A model generated the notes under the pieces. It was given only the letters and a program-made list of their open reading frames with translations. It had not been told where the DNA came from and did not search any database. The translations under genes and the position numbers were made by a program. From Altererythrobacter sp. (GTDB lineage: Bacteria > Pseudomonadota > Alphaproteobacteria > Sphingomonadales > Sphingomonadaceae): 9,141 nt of DNA. The stretch is from NCBI GenBank assembly GCA_024636575.1, contig JAGXGU010000107.1, positions 1-9,141 on the forward strand, given 5' to 3'. Below are positions 1 through 6,874 of the stretch, in pieces (position 1 is the stretch's first letter; each line of letters opens with the position of its first letter).

Positions 1-406
1 GGGTGAGGTTGCGCGCAATTGCGGCTTCTACAGATGTCCTGTCGGCGGCAAAGGCATCACGAAATGCGCCCAGCCGCCCGCCCATGGCGGACATCATCCT
101 GCCCATATATTTGCCCAACGCGGGATCACCGATGCCCTGTTCACGCAATTGCCCGTCCATATCATCGACGAACAATTCGGTCAGATGCACCGATGGTGTC
201 ATCAGTTCGGGTGATTTTTCCATCCGGATCAAGACCACCGCCAGCACAGTTGTGATCATGTCATAGCGGCCATCGACTGTGTCTGGCACGCCGCAATCCC
301 GGTACCATTCCGGTTCCCGCGCCAACTCGACGATGCGCTGCCACAGCGGACGAAACGCTTCCTTGGGATCGGGCTCTGTGCCAAATAATCGGGACAAGAA
401 GGACAT
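1..406 (-). CDS. Ubiquinol-cytochrome c chaperone (CBP3 family), 3' end outside window
   Basis: The reading frame runs open from an ATG at 406 down to the window edge, giving 135 residues without a stop. The protein begins MSFLSRLFGTEPDP and continues with a segment reading REPEWYRDCGVPDTVDGRYD, then VHLTELFVDDMDGQLREQGI and GKYMGRMMSAMGGRLGAFRD. These are hallmarks of the ubiquinol-cytochrome c chaperone family (Pfam Ubiq_cyt_C_chap), related to yeast Cbp3, which helps assemble cytochrome b into the bc1 complex. Family members in alphaproteobacteria are usually about 170 to 180 residues, so roughly the last 40 are missing here. No signal peptide is visible, which fits a cytoplasmic or membrane-associated assembly factor. 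A weak GGA lies 7 to 8 bases before the start. An ATG at 410 is in another frame. The gene diverges from bamE. Family assignment is from remembered motifs; the bacterial function is inferred from the yeast homologue. Confidence 0.88.
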   Translation of the reverse strand, partial: MSFLSRLFGTEPDPKEAFRPLWQRIVELAREPEWYRDCGVPDTVDGRYDMITTVLAVVLIRMEKSPELMTPSVHLTELFVDDMDGQLREQGIGDPALGKYMGRMMSAMGGRLGAFRDAFAADRTSVEAAIARNLT

Positions 407-633
407 TCATTTTTCCGTAATTGATGGATCGGATGGTTGTTTCGTTAATAGGCAATTCAACCCGGCAGCTCCATGCCAATGGCACACGCCACCAGCTGGT
501 TAGGGTAAGTTCTGCAGATTCGCCTAATGGCTACATTGCATGGCAGGCGACATGCCCTTATGGCTTCGCTTCGATATAGGGCCTATCAGCACTATTCAAA
601 GCAGTGAGATTTTTTTGAGAAGGTTGGTTTTTG
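407..633. promoter_or_regulatory. Divergent intergenic region between bc1 chaperone gene and bamE
   Basis: These 227 bases must hold the promoters of both flanking genes. On the plus strand TTGCAT (537-542) is followed after 17 bases by TATGGC (560-565), a weak sigma-70-like match. Other structure is a short inverted repeat GCATG (538-542) / CATGC (551-555) and a near-palindrome ATAGG-G-CCTAT (576-586). A run of seven T (610-616) precedes the bamE ribosome binding site. On the minus strand I see no convincing -35/-10 pair for the chaperone gene. No reading frame here looks like a gene. Confidence 0.35.
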
Positions 634-1107
634 ATGAAGGCAGGTAAAGCGATCGGGGCAGGTCTGGTATTGGCCATCGCGCTGACGGCAGGCGGTTGCA
701 CTTCAATCCGCGAAAACCGCGGATATATGGCGGACCAGAGCCTGACCAATGCGGTTCAGTCAGGAATTGATAACCAGCGTTCGGTCGAAGGCACACTGGG
801 CCGCCCGACCTTTACCAGCCAATATGGCAGTCCGACGTGGTATTACGTTTCCAGCATTACCGGCCGCAAACCTTTCGCCCGGCCAAAAATCATCGAGCAT
901 TCCATATTGGCGATTCGGTTTGATGCGGCGGGTAATGTCATTTCGGCAGACCGGTCCGGTGTTGATCAGGTTGCGTATCTGTCGCCCGAAGGGGATTCAA
1001 CACCGACGCTTGGCCGCGAACGCGGGTTCTTCGAAGATCTGTTCGGCAATATCGGCCAGGTCGGCGCGGGCGGTGGCCCCGGCGGTCCCGGCGGTCCCGG
1101 GGTATAA
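634..1107 (+). CDS. bamE: Outer membrane protein assembly factor BamE (SmpA/OmlA) lipoprotein
   Basis: BamE is the small lipoprotein of the BAM complex, which folds beta-barrel proteins into the outer membrane from the periplasmic side. The 157-residue product has a lipoprotein signal: a short basic start, a hydrophobic stretch (residues 7-19), and AGGC with the lipidated cysteine at residue 22. The lipobox is relaxed, since Leu is not at -3. The BamE fold covers about residues 31-112, with QSGIDNQRSVEGTLGRPTF followed by a paired-strand segment (PTWYYVSS, ILAIRFDAAGNVISADRSG). The tail is odd: GGGPGGPGGPG ends the protein and is encoded by a repeated GGCGGTCCC unit. A GAGAAGG ribosome binding site (617-623) lies 10 bases before the ATG at 634. 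A TTG at 631, directly upstream and in frame, has better spacing (7) and could also initiate. hslV follows after 78 bases. Confidence 0.93.
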   Translation: MKAGKAIGAGLVLAIALTAGGCTSIRENRGYMADQSLTNAVQSGIDNQRSVEGTLGRPTFTSQYGSPTWYYVSSITGRKPFARPKIIEHSILAIRFDAAGNVISADRSGVDQVAYLSPEGDSTPTLGRERGFFEDLFGNIGQVGAGGGPGGPGGPGV

Positions 1108-1150
1108 GGGCGGGCTTGCCGGCTTTATGGCCTGATGTTGCGGGCCGGTG

Positions 1151-1178
1151 CTTGATCAATATTCGCCAGGCACCATAT
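1151..1178 (+). promoter_or_regulatory. Candidate heat-shock (sigma-32, RpoH) promoter of hslVU
   Basis: CTTGAT (1151-1156) and CCATAT (1173-1178) are separated by 16 bases, resembling alphaproteobacterial RpoH promoters (CTTG in the -35 region, a C-rich start plus ATAT in the -10 region). hslVU is a classic sigma-32 target in E. coli. The predicted start point is about 1184-1186, on or next to the hslV ATG at 1186. Upstream, CCGGC (1119-1123) and GCCGG (1144-1148) could form a weak stem after bamE, but no T-run follows it. The promoter is inferred from sequence match and position only. Confidence 0.45.
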
Positions 1179-1185
1179 CTGCGCC

Positions 1186-1758
1186 ATGGACGATAGCAGA
1201 AACCCGCACGGGCTCGTGCAATGGCACGGAACAACCATCATCGGTGTGAAGAAGGGCGGCAAGACCGTGATCGCGGGGGACGGACAAGTCTCCATGGGCA
1301 ACACGGTGATGAAGCCCAATGCGCGCAAAGTGCGCCGGATTGGCGAAGGCGGCCCGGAAAAGGGCAAGGTCATCGCCGGTTTTGCCGGGGCAACCGCAGA
1401 CGCATTCACCCTGTTCGAACGACTTGAGAAAAAGCTGGAACAGCACCGAGGGCAATTGATGCGCGCTGCGGTGGAAATGGCGAAAGACTGGCGGACCGAT
1501 AAATATCTCCGCAATCTGGAAGCGCTGATGATCGTGGCCGATGCGGAGGTCATGCTGGTGCTGACCGGCAATGGTGATGTGCTGGAACCAGAAGCCGGCG
1601 TTGCGGCCATTGGCTCGGGCGGAAATTATGCCCTGTCGGCCGCCCGCGCACTCGATCCGTACGAAGATGATGCCGAAAAAATCGCCCGCGCCGCCATGGC
1701 TGTGGCTGCCGAAGTCTGCGTCTTTACCAATGACCGTGTTACGCTGGAAGTAATCTGA
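1186..1758 (+). CDS. hslV: ATP-dependent protease subunit HslV (ClpQ peptidase)
   Basis: HslV forms a double-hexamer threonine peptidase that degrades proteins unfolded and fed in by HslU, in the cytoplasm. The 190-residue product carries the diagnostic WHGTTI segment, GDGQVSMGNTVMK, KVIAGFAGATADAFTLFERLE, and AIGSGGNYALSAARAL. The catalytic threonine should be Thr16, following Gly15; E. coli HslV starts at the equivalent Thr after loss of Met alone. The protein therefore has an N-terminal extension of 15 residues that probably has to be removed to expose the nucleophile. Compared with E. coli, there are also a few extra residues (GEGGPEKG) before KVIAGFAG. The ATG at 1186 is the only Met before the catalytic segment. 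No Shine-Dalgarno sequence is visible in front of it, which fits translation of a leaderless transcript. hslU follows after 90 bases. Confidence 0.97.
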   Translation: MDDSRNPHGLVQWHGTTIIGVKKGGKTVIAGDGQVSMGNTVMKPNARKVRRIGEGGPEKGKVIAGFAGATADAFTLFERLEKKLEQHRGQLMRAAVEMAKDWRTDKYLRNLEALMIVADAEVMLVLTGNGDVLEPEAGVAAIGSGGNYALSAARALDPYEDDAEKIARAAMAVAAEVCVFTNDRVTLEVI

Positions 1759-1805
1759 CACCTCCCCGTTCATGCAGGGCTAAGCCGAGATACCAGTGCG
1801 CGGAA

Positions 1806-1827
1806 TGTCTCGATTTCGCTCGACACA
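1806..1827 (+). other. Hairpin in hslV-hslU gap
   Basis: TGTCTCGA (1806-1813) and TCGACACA (1820-1827) pair with one C-C mismatch around the loop TTTCGC. The stem ends about 12 bases before the weak GGA ribosome binding site of hslU, so it could influence hslU translation or protect the mRNA. No T-run follows, so it is not an intrinsic terminator. The rest of the 90-base gap shows no gene and no clear promoter. Confidence 0.35.
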
Positions 1828-1848
1828 AACGGACAATGTGGAACTGAA

Positions 1849-3150
1849 ATGACCGAAATGCTCACCCCCAAAGCGATCGTCGCTGCGCTTGACGAACATA
1901 TCATCGGCCAGAAGGACGCGAAGCGCGCTGTTGCAGTGGCCATGCGCAACCGCTGGCGCCGTCAGCGCCTGGGCGATGATCTGCGCGACGAGGTCACACC
2001 CAAGAACATCCTGATGATCGGCCCCACCGGCTGCGGCAAGACCGAGATCAGCCGCCGTCTGGCGAAGCTGGCCGATGCACCTTTCGTGAAGATCGAGGCG
2101 ACCAAATTCACCGAAGTCGGCTATGTCGGCCGCGATGTCGACCAGATCGCCCGCGACCTGGTGGAGGATGCGATCCGGCTGGAGAAGGACAATCGCCGCG
2201 AGGCCGTTCGCGAGGCTGCATCCAAGGCGGCGATGGACCGGTTGCTGATAGCGCTAGTGGGCGAAAACGCCTCTGAAGCGACTCGCGAAAGTTTTCGCGA
2301 ACGGATCGTCCAGAACGCGATGAACGATGTCGAGGTCGAGATCGAGGTTCAGGACAGCCCCTCGGCGCCGATGGAAATACCGGGCATGGGCGGCGGCATG
2401 GGGATGATCGACCTTTCCGACATGATGGGCAAGGCGTTCGGCAAGACCAACACCAAACGGCGCAAGCTGAAAGTTCCCGATGCGTGGGACAAGCTGGTCG
2501 ACGAGGAGGCGGAAAAGCGCCTCGACCAGGACGATGTCGCGCGCGTGGCGTTGGCCAATGCGGAAACCAATGGGATCGTCTTCCTCGATGAAATCGACAA
2601 GATCGCAGTCAGCGATGTGCGCGGCGGATCGGTCAGCCGGGAAGGCGTCCAGCGTGATCTGCTGCCGCTGATCGAAGGCACGACGGTCTCGACCAAATAT
2701 GGCCCGATGAAGACCGACCATGTGCTGTTTATTGCCAGCGGTGCGTTCCATGTCGCCAAACCATCCGACATGTTGCCCGAATTGCAGGGCCGCCTGCCGA
2801 TCCGGGTGGAGCTGCGCGCGCTGACGGAGGAGGATTTCGTCCGCATCCTGTCCGAAACCCGGGCCAATCTGGTCACGCAGTACAAGGCGCTGATCGGCAC
2901 CGAAGATGTCACGCTGGAAATTACCGAGGACGCCATCGCCGAAGTCGCCAAGATCGCGGCGCAGGTGAACGAAAGCGTCGAGAACATCGGTGCGCGCCGC
3001 TTGCAGACGGTGATGGAAAAGCTGATCGAGGATGTCAGCTTCGAGGCCGAGGACCTGAAGGGCCAGACCATCACTATCGACGCCGCCTATGTGCGCGAAC
3101 GGCTGACAGAATTGGCGCGTGACAGCGACCTTTCGAAATACATTCTCTGA
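1849..3150 (+). CDS. hslU: ATP-dependent protease ATPase subunit HslU (ClpY)
   Basis: HslU is the hexameric AAA+ unfoldase that recognises substrates, threads them through its pore and activates HslV. The 433-residue product has the typical length (E. coli 443). In order: an N-terminal LTPKAIVAALDEHIIGQKDAK; Walker A GPTGCGKT (58-65); the pore loop GYVG (91-94) within FTEVGYVGRD; a charged intermediate domain (about 110-235) with a Gly/Met-rich stretch (about 179-195); Walker B IVFLDEID (243-250); an arginine-finger region in ELQGRLPIRVEL (311-322); a sensor-2 region around GARRLQTVMEKL; and the C-terminal DLSKYIL, whose last residues insert into HslV pockets to activate it. All catalytic motifs look intact. 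The start ATG at 1849 has only a weak GGA upstream and matches the family N-terminus. It is probably co-transcribed with hslV. Confidence 0.98.
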   Translation: MTEMLTPKAIVAALDEHIIGQKDAKRAVAVAMRNRWRRQRLGDDLRDEVTPKNILMIGPTGCGKTEISRRLAKLADAPFVKIEATKFTEVGYVGRDVDQIARDLVEDAIRLEKDNRREAVREAASKAAMDRLLIALVGENASEATRESFRERIVQNAMNDVEVEIEVQDSPSAPMEIPGMGGGMGMIDLSDMMGKAFGKTNTKRRKLKVPDAWDKLVDEEAEKRLDQDDVARVALANAETNGIVFLDEIDKIAVSDVRGGSVSREGVQRDLLPLIEGTTVSTKYGPMKTDHVLFIASGAFHVAKPSDMLPELQGRLPIRVELRALTEEDFVRILSETRANLVTQYKALIGTEDVTLEITEDAIAEVAKIAAQVNESVENIGARRLQTVMEKLIEDVSFEAEDLKGQTITIDAAYVRERLTELARDSDLSKYIL

Positions 3151-3198
3151 TCCGCATTTCGTGCTAGCATCGCGTTCCCGTTCCTGAGGAGAACTGCC

Positions 3199-3599
3199 AT
3201 GCCCACCGGACGCTGCCACTGCGGCGCAATCGTCTACAGTTTTCGCGGCGGAGTGCGGCACAGTGCGGTATGCCACTGCGCCGATTGCCGACGCTGTGCG
3301 GGGGCGACTGCGTGGCCTGGATCGCCGTAGCGGCCGACGATTTCGCGGTCGAGCAGGGCACGCCCGTGCAGTACGATTCCTCCGCCGACGCGCAGCGCTT
3401 CTTCTGCGGAACCTGCGGCACCGGCCTGTGGTACATCAACGAAAACGCCTTGCCCGGCCTGGTCGACATCCAGACCGCGACTCTCGACGCGCCGGAAGAC
3501 TATCCTCCGCAGGCCCATGTCCAGATGGCGGATGCACTAGGCTGGGAGGAGACTCTGAAGGACCTGCCAAGGTTCGAGCGGTTTCCAGCAGCTGAATAG
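3199..3599 (+). pseudogene. GFA (CENP-V/GFA) family zinc protein, frameshifted
   Basis: From the ATG at 3199, after an excellent AGGAG (3187-3191, spacing 7), the frame reads MPTGRCHCGAIVYSF and then AVCHCADCRRCAG, but meets a TAG at about 3328. The family sequence resumes in the -1 frame from about 3303: CVAWIAVAADDF, FFCGTCGTGLWYINENA, PQAHVQMADALGW, LPRFERFPAAE, stop at 3597-3599. Adding one G to the G5 run at 3300-3304 restores a 133-residue protein, the usual family size, with all zinc-ligand motifs: CxC (6-8), CxCxxC (25-30) and CxxC (70-73). GFA-domain proteins bind zinc; some are called glutathione-dependent formaldehyde-activating enzymes, but most have no proven reaction. The gene lies 48 bases after hslU, so read-through from it is likely. 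The intact motifs on both sides point to a sequencing error or a very recent mutation; slippage on the G run is a weaker alternative. Confidence 0.85.
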
Positions 3600-3894
3600 C
3601 CAAAAGCAGGACTGGATCTTGTTGTGCACCGGCCCAAGGCTTGCGCGTCATCGCGCTCCTCAAGCGGGGCATCGGGAAGGTTACCACCTCGATCCGGTCC
3701 GATGTCAGACCGAAGCGTGATCCCGAAGGGCGTTCGGGCATTGCCTATCTGTACGATCATTTTCTCAGCCGCATCACCGAGAATATGCCTTATGGCATGA
3801 TTTTAGCAATTGCTGCCCCAGACCCATCCGGTCCGACACTGCGCAAGCCCGTGGAATAGCGGCCATCAGGTCGGACGCGGGACTTCGGCCGGAT
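3600..3894. other. Convergent intergenic gap, no recognisable gene; hairpins only
   Basis: This gap lies between the ends of two convergent transcription units. Frames open on both strands here give no family I recognise and lack ribosome binding sites. Two hairpins are visible: CCCGAA (3722-3727) / TTCGGG (3733-3738) with a five-base loop, and ATGCC (3785-3789) / GGCAT (3794-3798) with loop TTAT, followed on the plus strand by GATTTT. The second is the better weak terminator candidate for the plus-strand unit. GTCCGAC (3831-3837) and GTCGGAC (3870-3876) could form a longer-range stem. ATCCGGTCCGA occurs twice (3692-3702 and 3826-3836), which may be chance in GC-rich DNA. No classic stem plus T-run is present. 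Confidence 0.4.
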
Positions 3895-5712
3895 CTATTC
3901 GGCGATTTCGGCTTCCGCTCCGCTTTCGCTCTGCTGTCGGCTCCACATATCGGCATAAAGCCCGCTGCGTTCCAGTAAAGCCGCATGGCTGCCCTGTTCT
4001 GCCACCCGGCCCTCATTGAGGACCAGAATTTCGTCTGCATCGGCAATGGTCGACAGGCGGTGGGCGATGGACAGGCTGGTGCGGTTTTCCGACACGCGGT
4101 GCAATGTGGCGAGAATGTCCTGCTCGGTGCGGGAATCGAGCGCGCTAGTGGCTTCATCCAGTACCAGGATCGGCGGGTTCTTGACCAACGTACGCGCAAT
4201 CGCGACCCGCTGTTTCTCGCCGCCGGATAGCTTCAGGCCGCGTTCGCCAACTTCGGTATCGAAACCCTTGGGCAGCTTTTCGATGAAGGGGAGGATTGCC
4301 GCGCCCTGCGCCGCGGCTAGCACATCTTCATCAGATGCACCTTCACGGCCATAGGCGATGTTGTATCTGATGGTGTCGTTGAATAGCACGCTGTCCTGCG
4401 GGACGATCCCGATGGCGGCGCGCAGGCTGGCCTGGGTGACTTCGGCAATGTCCTGCCCGTCGATCAGGATTCGGCCGGACCAGGGATCGTAAAACCGGAA
4501 CAGCAACCGCGCGATGGTGCTCTTGCCTGCGCCGGACGGCCCGACAATCGCGATATGGCCGCCGACCGGGACATGGAATGACAGGCCATGCAGGATGGTG
4601 CGGTCTGGGTCGTATCCGAACACCACATTATCGAAGGTGATCGTCGGCTGGCGGATGGCAAGCGCGGGCGCGCCCGGGCGGTCCTCCACTTCAACCTCGC
4701 TGTCCATCAGCTGGAACATCGCGGCCATGTCGATCAACCCCTGCCGGACAGTGCGATAGACGAAGCCGAGCATGTCCAATGGCCGGAACAGCTGCATCAG
4801 ATAGGTGTTCACGAACACCAGATCGCCGACCGTCAGGAGCCCCTGGCTCCAGCCCCAGACAGTATAGGCCATCGCGCCGCCCATCAGCAAATTGGTGATC
4901 AGCGCCTGCGTAATGTTCAGCAGGCCGAGTGAGTTTTCCGATTTGATTGCGGCTTCGGCATAGGCGCGGGTGGATGCGGCATAGCGTTCCTCCTCGCGGC
5001 GTTCGGCGCCGAAATATTTGACCGTTTCGTAATTAAGCAACGAATCGACAGCGCGCGAATGGGCACGGCCATCGAGATCGTTCATTTCCGCGCGCAGCTT
5101 GGTGCGCCATTCGGTAATCCAGCGCGTGACGGAGATATAGGTGACCACCGTCAGGGCGGTCGCCAGCACCAGTCCGAGCCCGAAATTGATGTAGAAAATC
5201 ACCGCCACTGCAACCAGTTCGATGATCGTGGGCGCGATATTGAACAGCAGGAAATATAGCATCGTGTTGATGCTCTTGGTTCCGCGGTCAATTGTCTTGG
5301 TGATCTCCCCCGTGCGCCGCGACAGGTGGAACCGCAGGCTCAGCCGGTGGAGCCGGTGGAACACGTCTTCGGCCAGTTGGCGGATGGCGTCCTGACCGAC
5401 CCGTTCGAAAGTGATGTTGCGCAGATTGTCGAACACCACGCTGGTGAACCGGCCGAGCGCATAGGCGAGGACCAGCGCCCCCGCGACCATCATCGCCTCG
5501 TTGCTGGCCGTGGTCATTGTATCGACCGCGTTCTTATAGGCGAACGGCAGCAGCAGCGTTGTCGCCTTGCCTGCAAGCACCAGCGCGATGGCAACCACGA
5601 TCCGGCGCTTCAGAACGGCATTATCACTCGGCCAAAGATAGGGGAGGAACCGCTTCAGCGTTCTCCAGCTATCGTGATTGGCAGGGGTGGGGGTGGGAAA
5701 ATCAGGTGGCAT
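3895..5712 (-). CDS. atm1: Atm1/ABCB7-type ABC exporter (glutathione derivatives)
   Basis: This is a half-size ABC exporter (605 residues, works as a homodimer in the inner membrane) with a fused transmembrane and ATPase domain. It matches my memory of N. aromaticivorans Atm1 almost along its whole length, including the start (MPP, then TLKRFLPYLWP). That protein exports oxidised glutathione and metal-glutathione complexes, and mitochondrial Atm1 supports cytosolic iron-sulfur assembly. About six membrane helices occupy residues 36-315. Residues equivalent to the glutathione-binding set of that structure, as I recall it, are kept: Arg203, Arg207, Asn266, Gln269, Asp313, Gly316. The ATPase domain has Walker A GPSGAGKST (391-399), Q-loop Gln439, signature LSGGE (495-499), Walker B ILVLDEA (515-521) and H-loop His551. 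The start has no strong ribosome binding site. The gene lies 88 bases after the aspartic protease on the same strand. The substrate is inferred from homology. Confidence 0.95.
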   Translation of the reverse strand: MPPDFPTPTPANHDSWRTLKRFLPYLWPSDNAVLKRRIVVAIALVLAGKATTLLLPFAYKNAVDTMTTASNEAMMVAGALVLAYALGRFTSVVFDNLRNITFERVGQDAIRQLAEDVFHRLHRLSLRFHLSRRTGEITKTIDRGTKSINTMLYFLLFNIAPTIIELVAVAVIFYINFGLGLVLATALTVVTYISVTRWITEWRTKLRAEMNDLDGRAHSRAVDSLLNYETVKYFGAERREEERYAASTRAYAEAAIKSENSLGLLNITQALITNLLMGGAMAYTVWGWSQGLLTVGDLVFVNTYLMQLFRPLDMLGFVYRTVRQGLIDMAAMFQLMDSEVEVEDRPGAPALAIRQPTITFDNVVFGYDPDRTILHGLSFHVPVGGHIAIVGPSGAGKSTIARLLFRFYDPWSGRILIDGQDIAEVTQASLRAAIGIVPQDSVLFNDTIRYNIAYGREGASDEDVLAAAQGAAILPFIEKLPKGFDTEVGERGLKLSGGEKQRVAIARTLVKNPPILVLDEATSALDSRTEQDILATLHRVSENRTSLSIAHRLSTIADADEILVLNEGRVAEQGSHAALLERSGLYADMWSRQQSESGAEAEIAE

Positions 5713-5799
5713 CGGCGATGCATTTGGTGCCCCGCGCGCAAATGCGCAATGGCGACAATGTCAGGTATCCTGGGTCAGTGCACCAAAGCACCACGCCAG

Positions 5800-5805
5800 A
5801 TTATA
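5800..5805 (-). promoter_or_regulatory. Perfect -10 hexamer at protease stop codon, possible atm1 promoter
   Basis: On the minus strand the protease ends in TTATAA, and together with the next base this gives TATAAT, a perfect -10 hexamer. It would start a transcript near 5793, giving atm1 a leader of about 80 bases. The position 17 bases upstream reads CCGGGC, so there is no -35 match, and the hexamer may be chance. The rest of the 88-base gap shows no other feature. Confidence 0.2.
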
Positions 5806-6784
5806 ACCGAGTGGCTGATCTCGCCCGGATGGGGAGGGCGCCTGACAGGGCCTCGGAAGGCACGTCGAACAGAACTTGCCGTGATTCGAAATCGATGGCG
5901 ACCCGGTCGAACAGACGCAAATTGCTCATCCCCAGGATCAAGGCAGGGCGATCACCCAGACCCAGAGCGTCAAACGCAGGGCTGTCAGAGAAAGTGATTG
6001 CGGTGTTCGTCAGTTGCATGCTCTTGATCTTCAATGACTTGGCGACCACTACCGTGCCAACCACCGTGCCGCCATTGACATCCGTTGCGGTGGAAGCCCC
6101 TTCGTCGCGGCCGCGCAATTTACGCCGTAACGCCAGGTTGCCGATGCTTGATTGCGCGCCGGTATCTATGATGACCGAGGTCCTGACCCCGTCAATCACC
6201 GCGTCGGTTATGATCAGGCGCCCCAGTTTGCGGCGGGCGCGCACGACGATTTCAAAGCCACTGTTGCCGCCCAATTGTTTGGCCGTATCAACCGCGATCG
6301 TTTCGGCGCGGAAGTCGATCATCACCCGCATGTCTTGCAAACTGTCCAGCCCGAGGATGCCGTCCGCACCGACATTGCGCGCTTCCAGCAGCGGGGCGGA
6401 GACATTGTCGAACACCCGGGCCGCGAATTCCAGGCCGTTCAGTTCGACCAATTGCACCGGCACGCGGCTCGCCATCCCGACGACAACAGCGTTTCCAATG
6501 ATTTCCAATTGGAGCCTGTCACTCAGGCCCCGCGTGACGACAGTTGCCTGCGATCCGGTGTCGATCAGGAAACGGAAAGGTCCCTGCCCTCCCACCGTGA
6601 CCGGCACGGTCATCCGATCATACCTGTCTGCCGTGCTGATCACGATTTCTGCATCAGTCGCAATGTCGAAATTCGGCAGCTCGGCGATCGCTTCGTGAAT
6701 GTCCGGCATCGGCGGCAGGATGGCTGGCTGCGACGCGGCGACGCCGGTAGCCAGAACAGCAGCAAACAACGGGGCTGAAATCAC
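5801..6784 (-). CDS. Secreted aspartic protease with two retropepsin-like halves
   Basis: The 327-residue product starts at a GTG (6784) behind a strong GGAGAGG ribosome binding site (6789-6795). The N-terminus (MISAPLFAAVLATGVAASQP) looks like a short signal peptide cleaved after about residue 18, so the protein is probably periplasmic. It contains two copies of the retropepsin-like pattern. The first has FLIDTGSQATVV with the catalytic Asp75, ILG at 143-145, and MRVMIDF. The second has VIIDTGAQSSIG with Asp207, ILG at 283-285, and DRVAIDF. In dimeric retropepsins each chain supplies one DTG; here one chain could supply both, like pepsin. Proteolysis is inferred from these motifs, and the substrate is unknown. 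The gene sits between the flippase (90 bases upstream) and atm1 (88 bases downstream), all on one strand. The Leu-rich C-terminus shows no membrane anchor. Confidence 0.88.
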   Translation of the reverse strand: MISAPLFAAVLATGVAASQPAILPPMPDIHEAIAELPNFDIATDAEIVISTADRYDRMTVPVTVGGQGPFRFLIDTGSQATVVTRGLSDRLQLEIIGNAVVVGMASRVPVQLVELNGLEFAARVFDNVSAPLLEARNVGADGILGLDSLQDMRVMIDFRAETIAVDTAKQLGGNSGFEIVVRARRKLGRLIITDAVIDGVRTSVIIDTGAQSSIGNLALRRKLRGRDEGASTATDVNGGTVVGTVVVAKSLKIKSMQLTNTAITFSDSPAFDALGLGDRPALILGMSNLRLFDRVAIDFESRQVLFDVPSEALSGALPIRARSATRL

Positions 6785-6799
6785 GCGTCCTCTCCAACG

Positions 6800-6856
6800 G
6801 CCGCATCTTCACCTTGCGGCGCTGAAGCCACCTTACCACGGTGGCGCCTTGCCACC
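6800..6856 (-). repeat. Two adjacent hairpins in flippase-protease gap
   Basis: Two perfect six-base inverted repeats lie side by side: GCCGCA (6800-6805) / TGCGGC (6815-6820) with a nine-base loop, and GGTGGC (6840-6845) / GCCACC (6851-6856) with a five-base loop. On the minus-strand transcript the first lies just before the GGAGAGG ribosome binding site of the protease gene (6789-6795). Neither is followed by a T-run, so termination is doubtful; mRNA processing or attenuation of the downstream gene is possible. Confidence 0.35.
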
Positions 6857-6874
6857 AAATCAGAACCGATGATC

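Noticed and set aside
2254..3276. Long minus-strand open frame (340 codons) opposite hslU
   Set aside because: It lies opposite a complete, motif-rich hslU. Its His/Asp/Arg-rich composition is typical of the antisense of a GC-rich gene, and it has no recognisable family.
3722..3738. CCCGAA/TTCGGG hairpin as an intrinsic terminator
   Set aside because: No run of T follows the stem on either strand.
3692..3836. ATCCGGTCCGA direct repeat as attachment sites of a mobile element
   Set aside because: The copies are only 134 bases apart, enclose no gene, and 11 bases can recur by chance in GC-rich DNA; no integrase or transposase is present.
3641..3859. Plus-strand open frame of 72 codons in the convergent gap
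   Set aside because: It starts with TTG without a ribosome binding site and the product is not recognisable. I cannot exclude a small or decayed gene but have no support for one.
5517..6698. Long plus-strand open frame (393 codons) across the atm1 start and the aspartic protease gene
   Set aside because: It overlaps two genes with clear motifs on the other strand, its Arg/Ser/Pro-rich product matches no family, and it is an antisense shadow.
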